A stretch of 64,000 nucleotides of DNA from Dastarcus helophoroides (taxonomy: Eukaryota > Arthropoda > Insecta > Coleoptera > Bothrideridae), in assembly GCA_028583605.1 (NCBI GenBank), contig CM053325.1:48430987-48494986 (forward strand), given 5' to 3'. Position 1 is the first letter of the stretch, and each line of letters starts with the position of its first letter. Shown in pieces: positions 33,966 to 44,892 of the stretch. The translations under genes were made by a program, and so were the position numbers. The notes beneath the pieces were generated by a model. The model was not told the origin of the DNA and searched no databases. It saw nothing but the letters and a program-made list of their open reading frames with translations.

Positions 33966-34375
33966 AAAGTGCAGTTCGTAACTTCTAAACGAATTGACCG
34001 AATTTCAAAAACGGATCTCCAGTCAGTGTACAGGGACTGAAAAATCCGCTCCAATGACATATAACTTAACATCCATTCCCACTTGGAACATTTTTGGGGG
34101 GTGACACATCCGCTTAGGAGGGTGAAATTTGGACTATGATTTATGTGTCGAAAATTGTCTTCCTTGCAAACAAAATCGATTCCGGCATTTTTTCAGTTTC
34201 ACTTTTGCATATTTCGAGATATGTATAGCATTATGATTAAATTTACAGAGTTTGTAGCCTCTAAACGAATTAATCTAATTTCAAAAATAAAGCGCTAGTG
34301 TATAGAGAATCAAAAGTCGTTTCCAATGACATGTCACTTAACCCATTTCCGCTTGAAAAATTTGGATTTAATTAT
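33966..34375. repeat. Two diverged ~125-bp direct repeats, 277 bp apart
   Basis: Blocks at about 33970-34093 and 34247-34371 share CTAAACGAATT, AATTTCAAAAA, GTGTA-AGnGA, CCAATGACAT and ACTTAACnCATT in the same order and orientation. The sequence between them is unrelated to either. It may be part of a tandem or dispersed repeat family. Confidence 0.6.
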
Positions 34376-35265
34376 TCCTATCATTGCCAGACACGCTAAT
34401 CTCTGGATATGATTTAGCTTTTGTTTTATAGTGGTGCACTTTATTTTTGACCATCAAACTATAACTCCCTAGCTTGCAATTGGTCTGATAACTGCCGTGT
34501 ATAGCCAAAAGGCCATCTTAGAAAATAACCTCCAAGACCTTCCGATGGTCCCACGGCATTGCCAGAAGATCTTGTAGGCTTTGTTTAATTTAATTTTATA
34601 GTGGTACTTCCAGCTCAGTTTACTGTCAAGTTCAGTATCAAGGTATTTCACTTGATTTGACAAATCGAGCTGGGTTCTCATAAGTTTAGCAAATTTTAGT
34701 CGTGCTAATTTCCTCTTATTCGTGAAAATAACCATTTCAGTCTTTGCAGGGTTTGTTGCTAGGGAATGTTCTTTACACCATTTCTCGACTATATTTAGGG
34801 CTCCTTACATTAACTCGAAGAGTATTCCTTCGTGTTTACCTGAAAGCAGAATTCACTAAAGCACTGAACTAAGCACTGTGGCTTGAGATTAAGTCCAAAG
34901 AAGGTTTTACCCCTTTACCACATCGGCAATTAATTGCCGATGTGAAACCTTCTTTGGACTGAAAGCAGGATGGTTATATCATCTGCGTAGCCAATTGTAT
35001 AGAGACCACGGTTGTTGAGTTTTTGTATAAGGTCATTCGCTTTGGTTAACCATATAATGGGGGATAATACAGCCCCTTGAGGACATCCCTTACTTACGAT
35101 TTCTCTGACCGTATAGTCTCCTAATGTAACTTGTACTGCTCGCCACTCAAGTATATACCCTATGAATTTCCGCAAGGCGCGTTCAATGTCGCAACGCTCA
35201 AGTTCCAGAGAAATGCCATCGAAGTTAGGTCTATCTGGATATACTTTCCAATCACCATTACAAAC
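34376..35265 (-). pseudogene. R1-like LINE reverse transcriptase fragment
   Basis: On the minus strand, 35265-34930 reads FDGISLELERCDIERALRKF, then VSKGCPQGAVLSPIIWL, then GLYTIGYADDITILLS. After a 109-bp insertion the frame resumes as GKHEGILFELM, a stop, then NIVEKWCKEHSLATNPAKTE, VKYLDTELDSKLSWKYHY and WLYTAVIRPIAS. The catalytic YADD box is intact. The GCPQG-x-LSP-x-x-W block and the AVIRP segment fit the R1 group. It is truncated at the 5' end, lacks RNase H and carries stops. A related 3' half is at 41690-42785. Confidence 0.8.
34850..34958. mobile_element. 109-bp palindromic insertion with perfect 10-bp target duplication
   Basis: CTGAAAGCAG occurs at 34840-34849 and again at 34959-34968. 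Removing the insert and one copy restores an uninterrupted reverse transcriptase frame (ILLSGKHEG), so the insertion is certain. Its right half is a foldback. Arms AGTCCAAAGAAGGTTT (34892-34907) and AAACCTTCTTTGGACT (34945-34960) enclose a perfect 26-bp palindrome at 34919-34944. The left half has the direct repeat AAGCACTGAACT/AAGCACTG. It has no coding capacity. The class is unknown: 9-10-bp duplications occur with Mutator-like elements, but also with LINE-driven insertions. Confidence 0.8.
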
Positions 35266-36119
35266 GTTTTTTGATTATGAAGAAAACAATAAAGATCATA
35301 TCTCTTATTAGTGGTTGAGATAAGAAATCATTTTTTTCTTCGATACAAAATATGGAGTTGTTACAAGAATCATAACATGAAGGTAATAAATAATTCTTTC
35401 TAATAATGATCCTAGAATCATACTATAATTCTTTAAAAAAGTCTTCACAGATTAATCAAGGGAAGAGGGTGGTTTAAATCCTTCCCCAATTATCTTTATT
35501 TATTTGATTGTACCTGAAAGTAGCGATATTCTTTAGGGTCCAGATGATGAATTTTGTTAAAATTTATTTGCGCATTTTTGAACAGAGTATAGAAGTCCAA
35601 TTTTTCATCTAAACGTTGAACTGCTTTTATAGGTAAACGGTGCATTTTCATATTAAGATTTATTTTGTCATGTAGAAAACGAGTCAATAAAAAGTTAAAA
35701 AAATTTCATGATTTTCTAAGTTTTTTAACTATCAAATCAATATTTTTAAAGATAAATAAATTATAATTTAGAAAATTTATTTAAATCTTTAATTGTAAAA
35801 GCAATTTTTCGACGAGTAAGGACGTTTTGAAATCCTTAAATATTTTAAATTTATTTGTTAAGCTGTTATTATACGTATTTATTATCATTGTAGTTGTTTT
35901 TAAAAGCTCATAAAATCTGCTGGAAATGTAACTTAAATCATGCATTATCATTTTGTGAATTTCGTCGACGAACATGCTGCTACAATTTTTTGTTCGTTTT
36001 TCACAACAATGGCATGCATATTGGTGGATGCGCCGGCGCCCGTGGTTCTGCAATTCAATTAGACTCTACTCAATAAGTTAACAAGACAAAGTAATAATGT
36101 AAGTTACTCTTATTTCAAT
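35266..36119 (-). other. Unassigned stretch with two minus-strand open frames
   Basis: Frames at 36053-35781 (90 codons, with CHCCEKRTKNCSSMFVDEIH) and 35687-35496 (63 codons, with MHRLPIKAVQRLDEKLDFYT) lie on the same strand in order. Their residue mix is more protein-like than most chance frames here, but I recognise neither. They may be remains of a gene or element. Confidence 0.2.
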
Positions 36120-37390
36120 TTGTTCACACAGACAAGTTTTCAACTGTCGAAGAACTTAAACAAAAAAAAAACGCATTATCAAAAAGAATTAGAAAAGAAA
36201 GCAGCACCAACCGACAATTTAGATAAAATGAACGTAAGTGAACTTAACCATAAAATACTACCGACATCCGTGTCACGATCAAAAAGATTTGTATTAAATC
36301 AAGGAACAAAAAAAGATTCTAAAATAAAATCAGATACACTGCAACTTATGAAACAGAGAAAAAGAACTTCCAGAGAAACAACAAATTATCAAGAACTAAA
36401 TAAAAAAATTCACAGAGAAGTGAGAAAGGACATTTAAAGATATAACACCAAAATAATAGAAAATGCAATAGAAAATAATGGAAATATGAGGGTCTTAAGA
36501 TCAAGATTATCTTCAGGCGCACACAGAATTACCAACAGGGTAACATAATCTCAGACAATAGAAATATTGCTGAAGATATCAAAGACTTCTACACCTGTCT
36601 GTATACCTTTATTAGAGCTAACCCAAGCGTTACGAATTTGGTTATTCGTAACGTGGGCTCTAAAGATGTTCCAGAAGTATCAAAACAAGAAATTTAGGCT
36701 GCTCTCAAGCTAATGCAAAAAAAGTCCAGGAGAAGACAAAATTACACGTGAAATGTTAAAAATTGGAGGAGCAGTCGTTGAAAAATCACTACAAATTCTC
36801 TTAAACAATGGTTTACAAGAAGACGAAATTCCGGACGCGTGGAAAACGCAGAAGTAATTTTACTTTTAAAAAGGAAAAAAATAAAAATATAGAAAACTAT
36901 CGACCAATTAGTCTTCTCTCTCATCTATATAAACTCCTGACTAAGATTGTCAGCAATAGATTAACCAATAAATTGGACACATATTAACCAGTAGAACAAG
37001 CGGGATTTGGCAAGGGGTTTAGCACTATTGACCATCTACAAACCATTAGAACACTAATAGAAAAATAAATCGAATAGAACATACCCTTCCACTTGGCTTT
37101 AATAGATTTTCCTAAGGCTTTTGACTCTATCGAAACATGAGCTTTTATACAGGCCATGAATGATGCTAAAATAGATTCTCGATGCACAAATCTATTACAA
37201 ATTTTATACAACAATGTCACTGTTCATGTCAAAATCAATGACATTCGGAAAACAGATAAAATTAAAATAAATAGGGAAATACGTCAAGGTGATTCCATAT
37301 GTGCAAAACTATTTACTCTGACGCTAGAGTACGTCTTCAAATGTCTACAGTGGAAAACTAATGGCATAAGCATCAACCTCTATTTCAAGA
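36120..37390 (+). pseudogene. RTE-like LINE, internal fragment
   Basis: The first frame (36120-36437) is the basic linker before the transcriptase, ending TTNYQELNKKIHREVRKDI. Broken frames follow: NVGSKDVPEVSKQEI; KKSPGEDKITREMLKIGGA; AEVILLLKKEKN; YRPISLLSHLYKLLTKI; AGFGKGFSTIDHLQTI; LALIDFPKAFDSIE; DKIKINREIRQGDSICAKLF. These are reverse transcriptase motifs 0 to 5 in order and fit the RTE group. Similarity stops near 37390, before the catalytic YADD box, so the copy is truncated at both ends. Confidence 0.8.
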
Positions 37391-38134
37391 TATCATGTGG
37401 TTGCTATGACGTGCTTTATTTGAAACTAATGTGCGCAAGTTTTATTACTAACAATTGACTTTTTAAAACAACATTTAAAAAAATATTTAGCAACACTATT
37501 TAAACCACTATTATAACCAAAACGGATCCTAACCTCGGAAAATGAATGACACGTTGCTACCAAAGTAATCCTGTTTCTCTAAATAAACTATACATACTAA
37601 ATAATTAGGTATTTGTGTCAGATGAAATATTTTAGTATCTTTTCGTTGTAGCGGAAACAAATGAAAAACTTATCTAAGAGTTGTATTGTAACCAAGTAAA
37701 AACGATTAATAATCAACTGGGTTAAACTTGAAACTATTTAACTTGTTACCGTTTGAAAATTTTTGCTCGATTCTCGAAATATTTAAAAAAAGGAAATATC
37801 CTCAATTTTTACTTTTAAACATAATTTGTTTATAATAATAGTTGTACGAACCTCTAATTATAAGGCGTAGATCTGATTGCAATAATGGACTTAGATTTTA
37901 GTCATCTTTATTCGTTCTCAAAATGTACCGTCAGTTATTTCTTATGGGCCTCAAATTTAATACTTATCTGATGATCTCCAAGAGCCCATTTTCGTCGAAA
38001 TTGATTTGATCGTCAAATCACAAAGTAGTAACAAACACTCAAACCACAACAACCTTTTTCTTTCATCGCATTAGTTCGGATTAGTATTTATATTGAAAAT
38101 GTAGATATGCAGAGAAAATCTTTAAATCTTTAAA
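37391..38134. other. Gene-free AT-rich sequence
   Basis: No coding region or named repeat. Confidence 0.5.
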
Positions 38135-38919
38135 TACGAGGCTAAATTAAATATGAACCGGGATGTCTATCATGTCATGTCATAAGAGCATCGGGAGTGT
38201 GCGCATACTCTTAGACGTGTTATGTGAGGATATTACGTGACTTCCTGCGCTCGAGCCAATTTCGTTCTCGCAGTTCATCAGTTGTAAATACAATGAATGA
38301 GCAAGAGTTTCATCAGCAAGTTGTGCAGCGCATCATTATTAAGCACAGTTTTGGGATACTTGTTTGAAGAAAACTCAAGTGTAAGCATGGCACAAAAATT
38401 TTTTGGAAGGACGAACTCAAGTTGAAAATGAACCACATGTTCGTCGTCCTCGGACCAGTGTGACTGCGGACAAGATTAACGCTGTTCAATGCCTTGATTT
38501 TCTGCATGAACGTCGTACGGTTGCATATTTGTTGTGATTTTGCTTCACGACAATGCCCGCCCCCACTCGGCCAATCTGATACATCAAAAATTAGAGAAAA
38601 TGCATTGGGCAACATTAGAACACTCTTTTTATAGTCCCGACTTATCACCATGCGATTATTATATGTTTGGGTCACTGAAAGAAGCTCTCGGAGGTGAGTG
38701 ATTTCCAAGATGATGCTGCTGTTGAGACATATGTGCGCAATTCGCTGCCTCCTCTCTTTTTAAGATAATGGTATTAAAAAACTCCCAGTCCGTTGGGAAA
38801 AATCCATAACAAAATCAGGAGATTATGTAGAAAAATAGTTAATAACTTTCATATATGCATCTTGTATCAATAAATTTTTAAAAACAAATTCCGGTTCATA
38901 TTTGATTTACCCTCGCATA
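38135..38919 (+). mobile_element. Internally deleted mariner element, 0.78 kb
   Basis: The left end reads TACGAGGCTAAATTAAATAT and continues GAACCGG. The right end, reversed, reads TGCGAGGGTAAATCAAATAT and continues GAACCGG, giving a ~27-bp terminal inverted repeat with four mismatches. The transposase begins MNEQEFHQQVVQRIIIKHSF, passes through TQVENEPHVRRPRTSVTADK, then jumps to LLHDNARPHSANLIHQKLE, FYSPDLSPCDYYMFGSLKEA and GIKKLPVRWEKSI. The last two catalytic aspartates are present. The segment with the first is deleted, and stops and shifts occur. Confidence 0.85.
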
Positions 38920-39874
38920 CTAGACTTTTCCAGATATTTACTATATTATTTGCCAACTGCGTTAAGTGCAGTTTAATTCAAGTAACATGATTGTTAGGTT
39001 GAGTGGTTTAATCATAAATAAAAAATTGCATGCTTTTAATCAACCCCAACTTCATGTCACAAAGTAACATCTGATCAAGCATAGAAAATGTCGAAAGGGC
39101 GCTTTCATTGCATTATATGACTTATCAAATGACTTGAGCTCCATCGGGAATGAGTCAGCACAATACAAGACCAAATTGCGGGGTTGTGAGATATGACTTA
39201 GTTCCGGTACTGCACGCGCCTTGAGATGTTCCGGTCACGTGACCGGATTTTACCACGTCATCTAAGTTTACACGTGCAATCCACCCCTTTTGAAATGAAA
39301 CTGTGTATATGAGCTGCTGCATATAAATGGACACACTGCGTTGAGCGTAAACTTTAGTTGCAGAATGTAATAGACGTTGACATAATAATAGGCTGGCAAA
39401 TGATATAATAACAGTGTGGTTATAAATCGTTGGAAAATTTGACCTAATGAACTTCCAGTTATTCACAAAAATGAGCCTACATTAAATGTGCTTTATATAG
39501 AAAAAATGTTTTCATTTCATGTCTTACCATTTAAAAATCGTAATTATTTTGAATAGCTTGTAACTATCATTCGAGGTTTCATGCAGTGACAATTTCATTT
39601 AAGAAATGAAGGTTTCTCCTGATTATAAAACAAATTAAACTCTTATCCCTTTGGTTGCACAATTTTCTTTAATATTATTGCGAATATTTTTACCTCTGGT
39701 GGTGGTTTTGTTTGTTGGAATACTCGGGAAATTCAAAATAAGGATCTCAAAGTTAAAGGGGGTTTAGTCGAAAAGTAACATTGTTTCCTTTTTTTATATG
39801 CTTCAATTGACTAATAATTGATACTTCGGAATCAAAGTCACCATACACCATGAAACAGATAAATAAAAACAACT
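38920..39874. other. Gene-free unique sequence with promoter-like motifs
   Basis: No coding region is firm. A 103-codon minus-strand frame at 39155-39466 is unrecognised and overlaps the motif cluster described for 39150-39330. Confidence 0.35.
39150..39330 (+). promoter_or_regulatory. Possible promoter-like motif cluster
   Basis: TGAGTCAGCA (39151-39160) resembles an AP-1/Maf-type site. CCGGTCACGTGACCGG (39231-39246) is a perfect 16-bp palindrome around a CACGTG E-box. ATATAAATG (from 39321) is TATA-like. The spacing is plausible for a promoter, but no convincing transcript follows. Confidence 0.2.
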
Positions 39875-39957
39875 TGCCGCTGTGGGGATTTGAATCCAGT
39901 CCTTGTATTACCTAATCTGTCTTTACGAATCGATCGAATATTTTACTGGTCGGCTGC
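39875..39957 (-). repeat. tRNA-derived SINE-like fragment (minus)
   Basis: On the minus strand, GATTCGTAAAGACAGATTAG and then GGACTGGATTCAAATCCCCA resemble the anticodon-to-T-arm part of a tRNA. GCGGC near the end could pair with GCCG near the start. It lines up with the copy at 47839-47920 (GATTTCGC, GTTAGGTCGCGGGTTCACAC). The internal promoter A box is not recognisable here. Confidence 0.35.
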
Positions 39958-40620
39958 TATGGAGATATTAAAAGTTGGCAGCAGTTGGCGATTATAAATT
40001 AGGTAATGTTTCTCGAAATCATTTTCTCAATAATTATCATACTTGAATTAAAATATGGCATTGTCTCCAGTTCAGATCTATGTTTAAAGCATCAAGCTTC
40101 TAACTAATCGAGAAGTTAGTTTAAAATCAATTGCAAAACAACAACAGACAAACAAGCGAGTTAATAAAAATGTGCTAAAAATGTGTTTTGCTATGTCTGT
40201 ATACTTAATTTATGAATTACTCTGGATGATAGAATGCATCGAATTTAGAACAATAATTATTATATTCCACGTAGCTAAAAGTGTGAATTTCTGTACATTT
40301 GATTTTCTCAGTTTTTTTCTATTTAAAAGCATAACAATGTCGAAGAGATTTTATTCATTTCCTGCAAGGGGTGGTAAATAGCCCTTGCAATCAAGTATGA
40401 AATATGCATGCAATTCCCTATTGAACTCAATCGAAAGTGTCTAAAACGTTTTGGGCGGAAACATGGTGAATTTAAGTTTGTATTCCTGATGGAGGGGTAC
40501 ATAAAAAGTGACTGGATTCTCCTCCAACAGTTTACCTCACATTGATTTATTTTAAATGATGTGGGATGGGGGGCGATAAAACAGCAATAGAGAGAATTAC
40601 AATATATAAATGCATTTTTG
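39958..40620. other. Gene-free AT-rich sequence
   Basis: No coding region or named repeat. Confidence 0.5.
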
Positions 40621-41660
40621 TCCCTAATTGTAATTTTTATGGCATTTTCAAAAAAATATATACATTTCTAAAAAACGGTAAAAGGCTTAATCAAAGGTCC
40701 ACCTTAAAGTTTACGAAAAAAATTGAAAATCAGTTTTAAATAGAACGCTTGTAACTATAGAAAAAAAAGACGATATTTTGAGTTCTGCCACGAGATTTGA
40801 ATTTTTCGTTAATCTCAACTCCAAAGTTATGCTAAAAATATTGAACATTTGAAGCAAGTTCATATTTGGACTTAAACGTGGAAATTTTATCAAAGATTTT
40901 GACTGAAAAGTCAACATTTCGAAAAGTGGATGGAAATTTTGGATTAAAAGTAGAATTTTCGAGTTTCCGCTGGACATTTTAAGAGGAACAATATATAGGT
41001 TTAGACTTGAATTAAAAAAAAACAACAAAAAACAATAACATTTGCAGTTTATATTTTGAGAAAAATCTTGAAAGTTGTATCTTTCCCCATTTTTAAATTC
41101 GAAATCCCAAATAACTTTATAAACTTTAGTTTATAGTTTATATTTAAAAAACAGAATACATTTCGAATTACATTCTAAATTTGGAGAAACTGTTTTTCTC
41201 CAAAATTCCGAGAAACTTGTCATTTCGAGAACAAAGAATTTTCGAAAAAAATCCAATTTTTTGGTTAAAAAAAGTAAAAATTTAGAGAAAAATCTTAAAA
41301 TGTGAATTTTTTCTCGCCTGCAAATCCAATTTTTATAAACTTGCCGATATTTTGAAAACAGTTACAATTTAAAAAAAATTAAAATTTTCAATGACAAGAT
41401 GTATGTTGTTTGGAAAAAGTTGAAATTTTGAAATAAAAACCAAAATTTTATTTGACACATAAAAAGAGCAATAAAAGACATTTCGAGTTTACATTTCAAA
41501 GCAGAAGGGTTTCGGAAGTTGAATTTTTTCCCGACTCCAAATCTAAAATTCACAGCAGTTATTGAAATTTCAAGAAAAAAGTGAAATTTTGAAATATCCA
41601 AATTTTTGGGTGAAACTTCTAATTTTGGAAAAAATGTTCAAAATTTGTATTTAAAGTCGT
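40621..41660. repeat. Degenerate AT-rich repeat block, purine-rich on plus strand
   Basis: Irregular GAAATTTTGAnAAA units with a few GTCGAAATT cores. It directly precedes the R1-like fragment. No gene. Confidence 0.55.
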
Positions 41661-41689
41661 TTCACATTTAGGAAAGACGCGGAGGCTGA

Positions 41690-42785
41690 AACCGAAAATG
41701 ATATTTTGGATATACCAATCGGTAGTAAAGCCCAAGCCTTAATAGTATGGTGGGCAAAATCAGAACAAATTTCTGCGCAAAGCAAATTAAACAAATTACA
41801 GCCGTTAATTTGTATTGGAATAATCGGAGTTATGGTGCCATGTCCAAAAGCTGCAATAGAGGCAATGATAGGAGATAGAAAAGGAGGCAGCGCTTAGTGC
41901 CTCAAAACTATTCTGATCGAATAAACTAAAAGCGGGTGACTTGGTTGGACAGGTACAGATTATGGAGAAAATTCCACTGGGATCCATTGCCAAACCAACA
42001 GATCAAATGCCTATAAATCTGGACTTTGCTGTTTTATACGAACTTATTATCGCGGACCGCCAGACATGGAATAGATACAGTGACAGGCTAGCAAACAATG
42101 CATCTGTCTGGCACACAGACACAGACGGATCCAAACAAACAGAAGGAGTAGGACTAGGAATATGGGGTTTGAACCCCTAGGAAACACTCTCACAAGTTTC
42201 CAAGCAGAACTGCTTGCTATAACCCCGTACGCAAAAGAGTGCTTTCAAAAAGGACTCAGTTTCGGTTAACAAGGCTGTCTTAAAGACTCTAAAGTCGGAA
42301 AGGGAACGAAGAGCGCAAATAGACTCGCAAAAGAGGTCTCAATTGCACCTCTCTTCAGCCTAAAATCATACTGCGGTCTTACAAAAAGCCACCCAAAAAA
42401 TGAAATAGATACTTGGGAGACAAACCACAGACTGTCATACTGGAGGAAAACTCCAGACCTAAGACAGTCAAAAAAATTCATCACTCTCTCAAAAAAGAAG
42501 TCTGAGCAGCTTCTTGAACTGAAGAAGAACGATTTAGGAATAATAACGGGACATTTCCCAGTAAGGTATCACCTTAGGGAGATGGAAAAAGTGGATGATG
42601 AATACTGCAGATTCTGTAACGCAGCAACAGAAACAACACACTGCTAGGCGAATGCATGGCTTAGTTCGGCAAAAGGCTCAAATTTCTTGAAAGGGTGAGC
42701 CTGATACCCCAAGAAATAAGAGAAACAGCTCCTAAAAAGATAATAAACTATGTAAAAAGTCTAAAAATCTTGGACAATCATTAAA
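41690..42785 (+). pseudogene. R1-like LINE 3' half with RNase H and zinc-finger tail
   Basis: The frame at 41706-41897 reads ALIVWWAKSEQISAQSKLNK and then AAIEAMIG, the segment after the reverse transcriptase thumb. The frame at 41941-42180 has YSDRLANNASVWHTDTDGSK and TEGVGLGIWG, the start of an RNase H domain (D-G-S-K with the first catalytic aspartate). After an internal deletion the tail gives KSEQLLELKKNDLGIITGHF, then VRYHLREMEKVDDEYCRFCN and a TTHC-x-x-GEC segment, the C-C-H-C finger at the end of R1/Jockey polyproteins. Stops and shifts make it non-functional. Confidence 0.8.
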
Positions 42786-42883
42786 AAATTAGAGTCCCTA
42801 CAAAAGATCCTAATGGATCGTAGTGCTGAGAGGTGTAAAAGTATACGACTCTGTTTCAGAACTGTAGAACTGTTTCCATTGAT

Positions 42884-43020
42884 ATACAAATCTAGAAATA
42901 ATAGAATTTCTCTGCAGATGATAGCTTGGTGTTTTGTTAATTGTTCTTGATTTCAGGATCAAGATTTGTATATCAATTGCTGAAAATAATAAGGACCGGT
43001 CTGTTCCACCAAAGCTTTTT
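42884..43020 (-). mobile_element. MITE-like repeat, copy C
   Basis: The terminal repeats are ATACAAATCT (42884) and AAGATTTGTAT (ending 42971). The internal GATGATAGCTTGG is the reverse complement of the centre of copy A, so the core lies in the opposite orientation. Even so, the tail ATCAATTGCTGAAAATAA and then GGTCTGTTCCACC follows on the same side as in copies A and D. Confidence 0.5.
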
Positions 43021-43296
43021 ATTTTTTTTAAAGAAAAATAACCAACATTTTGGATGAACATTTTGTATGAATCTCCAGAAAAGAAGTCAGATTTGCGAAT
43101 TCAATTTTGAACTTTTAACTTTTCTTCCGACACTTGGACTTCAAAAGCAAAAATTTTAGAATAGAATTGAAATTTCTAGATAAATGTTGAAATGAAAGAA
43201 AGGTCCAAATTCCAACCTACAAGGTTTACCTATAACCATAGATGCAATATTGACATTTAAAACTTAAAGTTTGAAAGAAACATATTTCATACTGCC

Positions 43297-43362
43297 AGGC
43301 AGAAGGTGACATTTACCCCGGGTGGAAAGTATTTTTCATCCGGCTAAATGTCACTTTTGCCT
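43297..43362. repeat. Near-perfect 66-bp hairpin
   Basis: AGGCAGAAGGTGACATTTA (43297-43315) pairs with TAAATGTCACTTTTGCCT (43345-43362), and the inner CCGGGTGGAAA pairs with TTTTTCATCCGG. Only a few bases are left as loop. No flanking duplication is obvious. Confidence 0.6.
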
Positions 43363-43686
43363 GAGGTAAATGTCATTATTCAATATTCATTGAATAACCA
43401 AACTGTTTGTTTGAAAAAAATCTCTTTCCAAACTTTCAGCGGTTTCTCTCAGGAGAAGTACAAATAATTTTTTTTAATCGGATATTGTCTTTGACAATAC
43501 TTTTTTGCTGAATATTTATCAAAAATGCCACTAATTTAAGTTTGTATATTTAACTTATTTAGTGTCAAAATGTCAACTTTATAGTTTTTAATCTGTGGTT
43601 TGATTGTAGAGATATTTCACTTTGATAATTTTTCACGTAATTATATTTGTTACGAAAACCTTCATTTAAAAGGTATTGTTGAATAT

Positions 43687-43822
43687 AAAATAGTATCTAA
43701 CCCAACCAAACCTCGCTGAAAAGTTTCATTCTTGTCTCGAGAAATGGTTCAGCTCAGTAAACCATATTTTTCTCTCCACAAGAATGAAACACTTTCCACC
43801 TCAGTATGTAATATACTATTTT
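43687..43822. repeat. Foldback of about 136 bp
   Basis: The left arm (AAAATAGTAT, then CTGAAAAGTTTCATTCTTGT and ATGGTT) is mirrored on the right by AACCAT, ACAAGAATGAAACACTTTCC and ATACTATTTT. The arms are interrupted by small mismatches and an unpaired CCCAACCAAACC stretch. It is a MITE-like palindrome about 325 bp from the previous hairpin. Confidence 0.6.
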
Positions 43823-44489
43823 CAGAAAAATATTAGTAATTCGAGTTTAAACTCCGACTTCAGATGAAAAAACTAGACATTTTTTAATAATTTCTTTCCT
43901 GATCTGATAGCAGCTTTACAAATATTAGTTAACGAAGTTGTTTTCAAAAAGTTTGATATTTTTCTTAGAAGTTTTGATCTGAAACTTTAATCTAAACCTT
44001 ATTCCATATATAAATTTAGAGCAACACCCTTTAATTTCTTGATTTTTGAGACAAGTCTGAAATTTTACTACTTTTCATTTTATGAATCAATGGGAGTCAT
44101 ATTTTTTTCACTAAATACATTCAGTAATCAAGGAATGAAAATTGTTTCTGTTTCTTGAGATAAATAAATGTGAGAAGCTACAACTGCTTGAAAATTCACG
44201 ATTTTACATGTAAAACAGTTTTTGAGAAAAAAAAAACTTGAAGAAACAGTTCTTTAGTTTTGTTACTCGTTGTTTAAGCAAGAAATAGTTATACACACAA
44301 ACATTCTTAAAACCAAAACTTTTTGTGTCAATTGTTTTAGAATTTGGTCAATTTTTTTTAGAATTGAAAAAAATAGTGCGGATGCAGACTAAAAATATAA
44401 AACCACAAGCAGAAGTTGTATTTGCAGTTACAGAGTGTGAAGAAAAAAGCTTCTAAATTTGTTTATCCCTTGACACTTGGGGGATTCAC
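43823..44489. other. Gene-free AT-rich sequence
   Basis: No coding region or named repeat. Confidence 0.45.
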
Positions 44490-44640
44490 TTTCAGAGCGA
44501 TGGCAAAGCCATTGTTGTCCGGGGACGGCGGCCGGCATACATAATGGAATGGCTTGGGGCGGAAACGTTGCCAGGCAACAGGCGTTACAGGTTCCGGGGC
44601 TTACATTTCAACATGGCGGCTGAGATCAATAAGTCAAGTC
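44490..44640 (+). promoter_or_regulatory. GC-rich island with X-box-like palindrome
   Basis: A sharp local rise in G+C and CpG in an otherwise AT-rich region. It contains GTTGCCAGGCAAC (44567-44579), a perfect match to the palindromic form of an RFX-type X-box. It also has AACATGGCGGC (44610-44620), which is YY1/Pho-like. Both types lie near transcription starts in many animals. A small open frame begins at the ATG. This may be a host gene promoter and first exon; no transcript evidence is available here. Confidence 0.3.
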
Positions 44641-44711
44641 CTTGGAGATTGGCTCAGATTCTAATACTTCACTGCGTCTTTCATGCATTGAGGCCTCAAT
44701 CGAAATATTAA
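44613..44711 (+). CDS. Possible 32-residue open frame or first coding exon
   Basis: ATG in the context CAACATGGCG, a strong start site for insects. It reads MAAEINKSSPWRLAQILILH and then CVFHALRPQSKY before TAA at 44709. Residues 13-26 are hydrophobic, like a short signal or anchor segment. No convincing splice donor lies within the frame. The case rests on the start context and the GC-rich promoter-like surroundings. It may be a chance frame. Confidence 0.2.
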   Translation: MAAEINKSSPWRLAQILILHCVFHALRPQSKY

Positions 44712-44892
44712 TCATTTGAAAATTATGGATTAAAATAAATTGGATATCTTGCATAGTTCTTTAAAGAGACTTTTATCTCGAAATTTCGTTTTTAATGTCG
44801 ACGGTTCCTTAAAATAATAAGAAAAGAATAAAGTCGAATGCTTGGGTATAAAATCGGGTGCTCGGCTGTAAATTGCAGAAAAGAGAAACGAA

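Noticed and set aside
38313..38708. 131-codon open frame on the minus strand
   Set aside because: It is antisense to the mariner transposase remnant on the plus strand and has no recognisable content.
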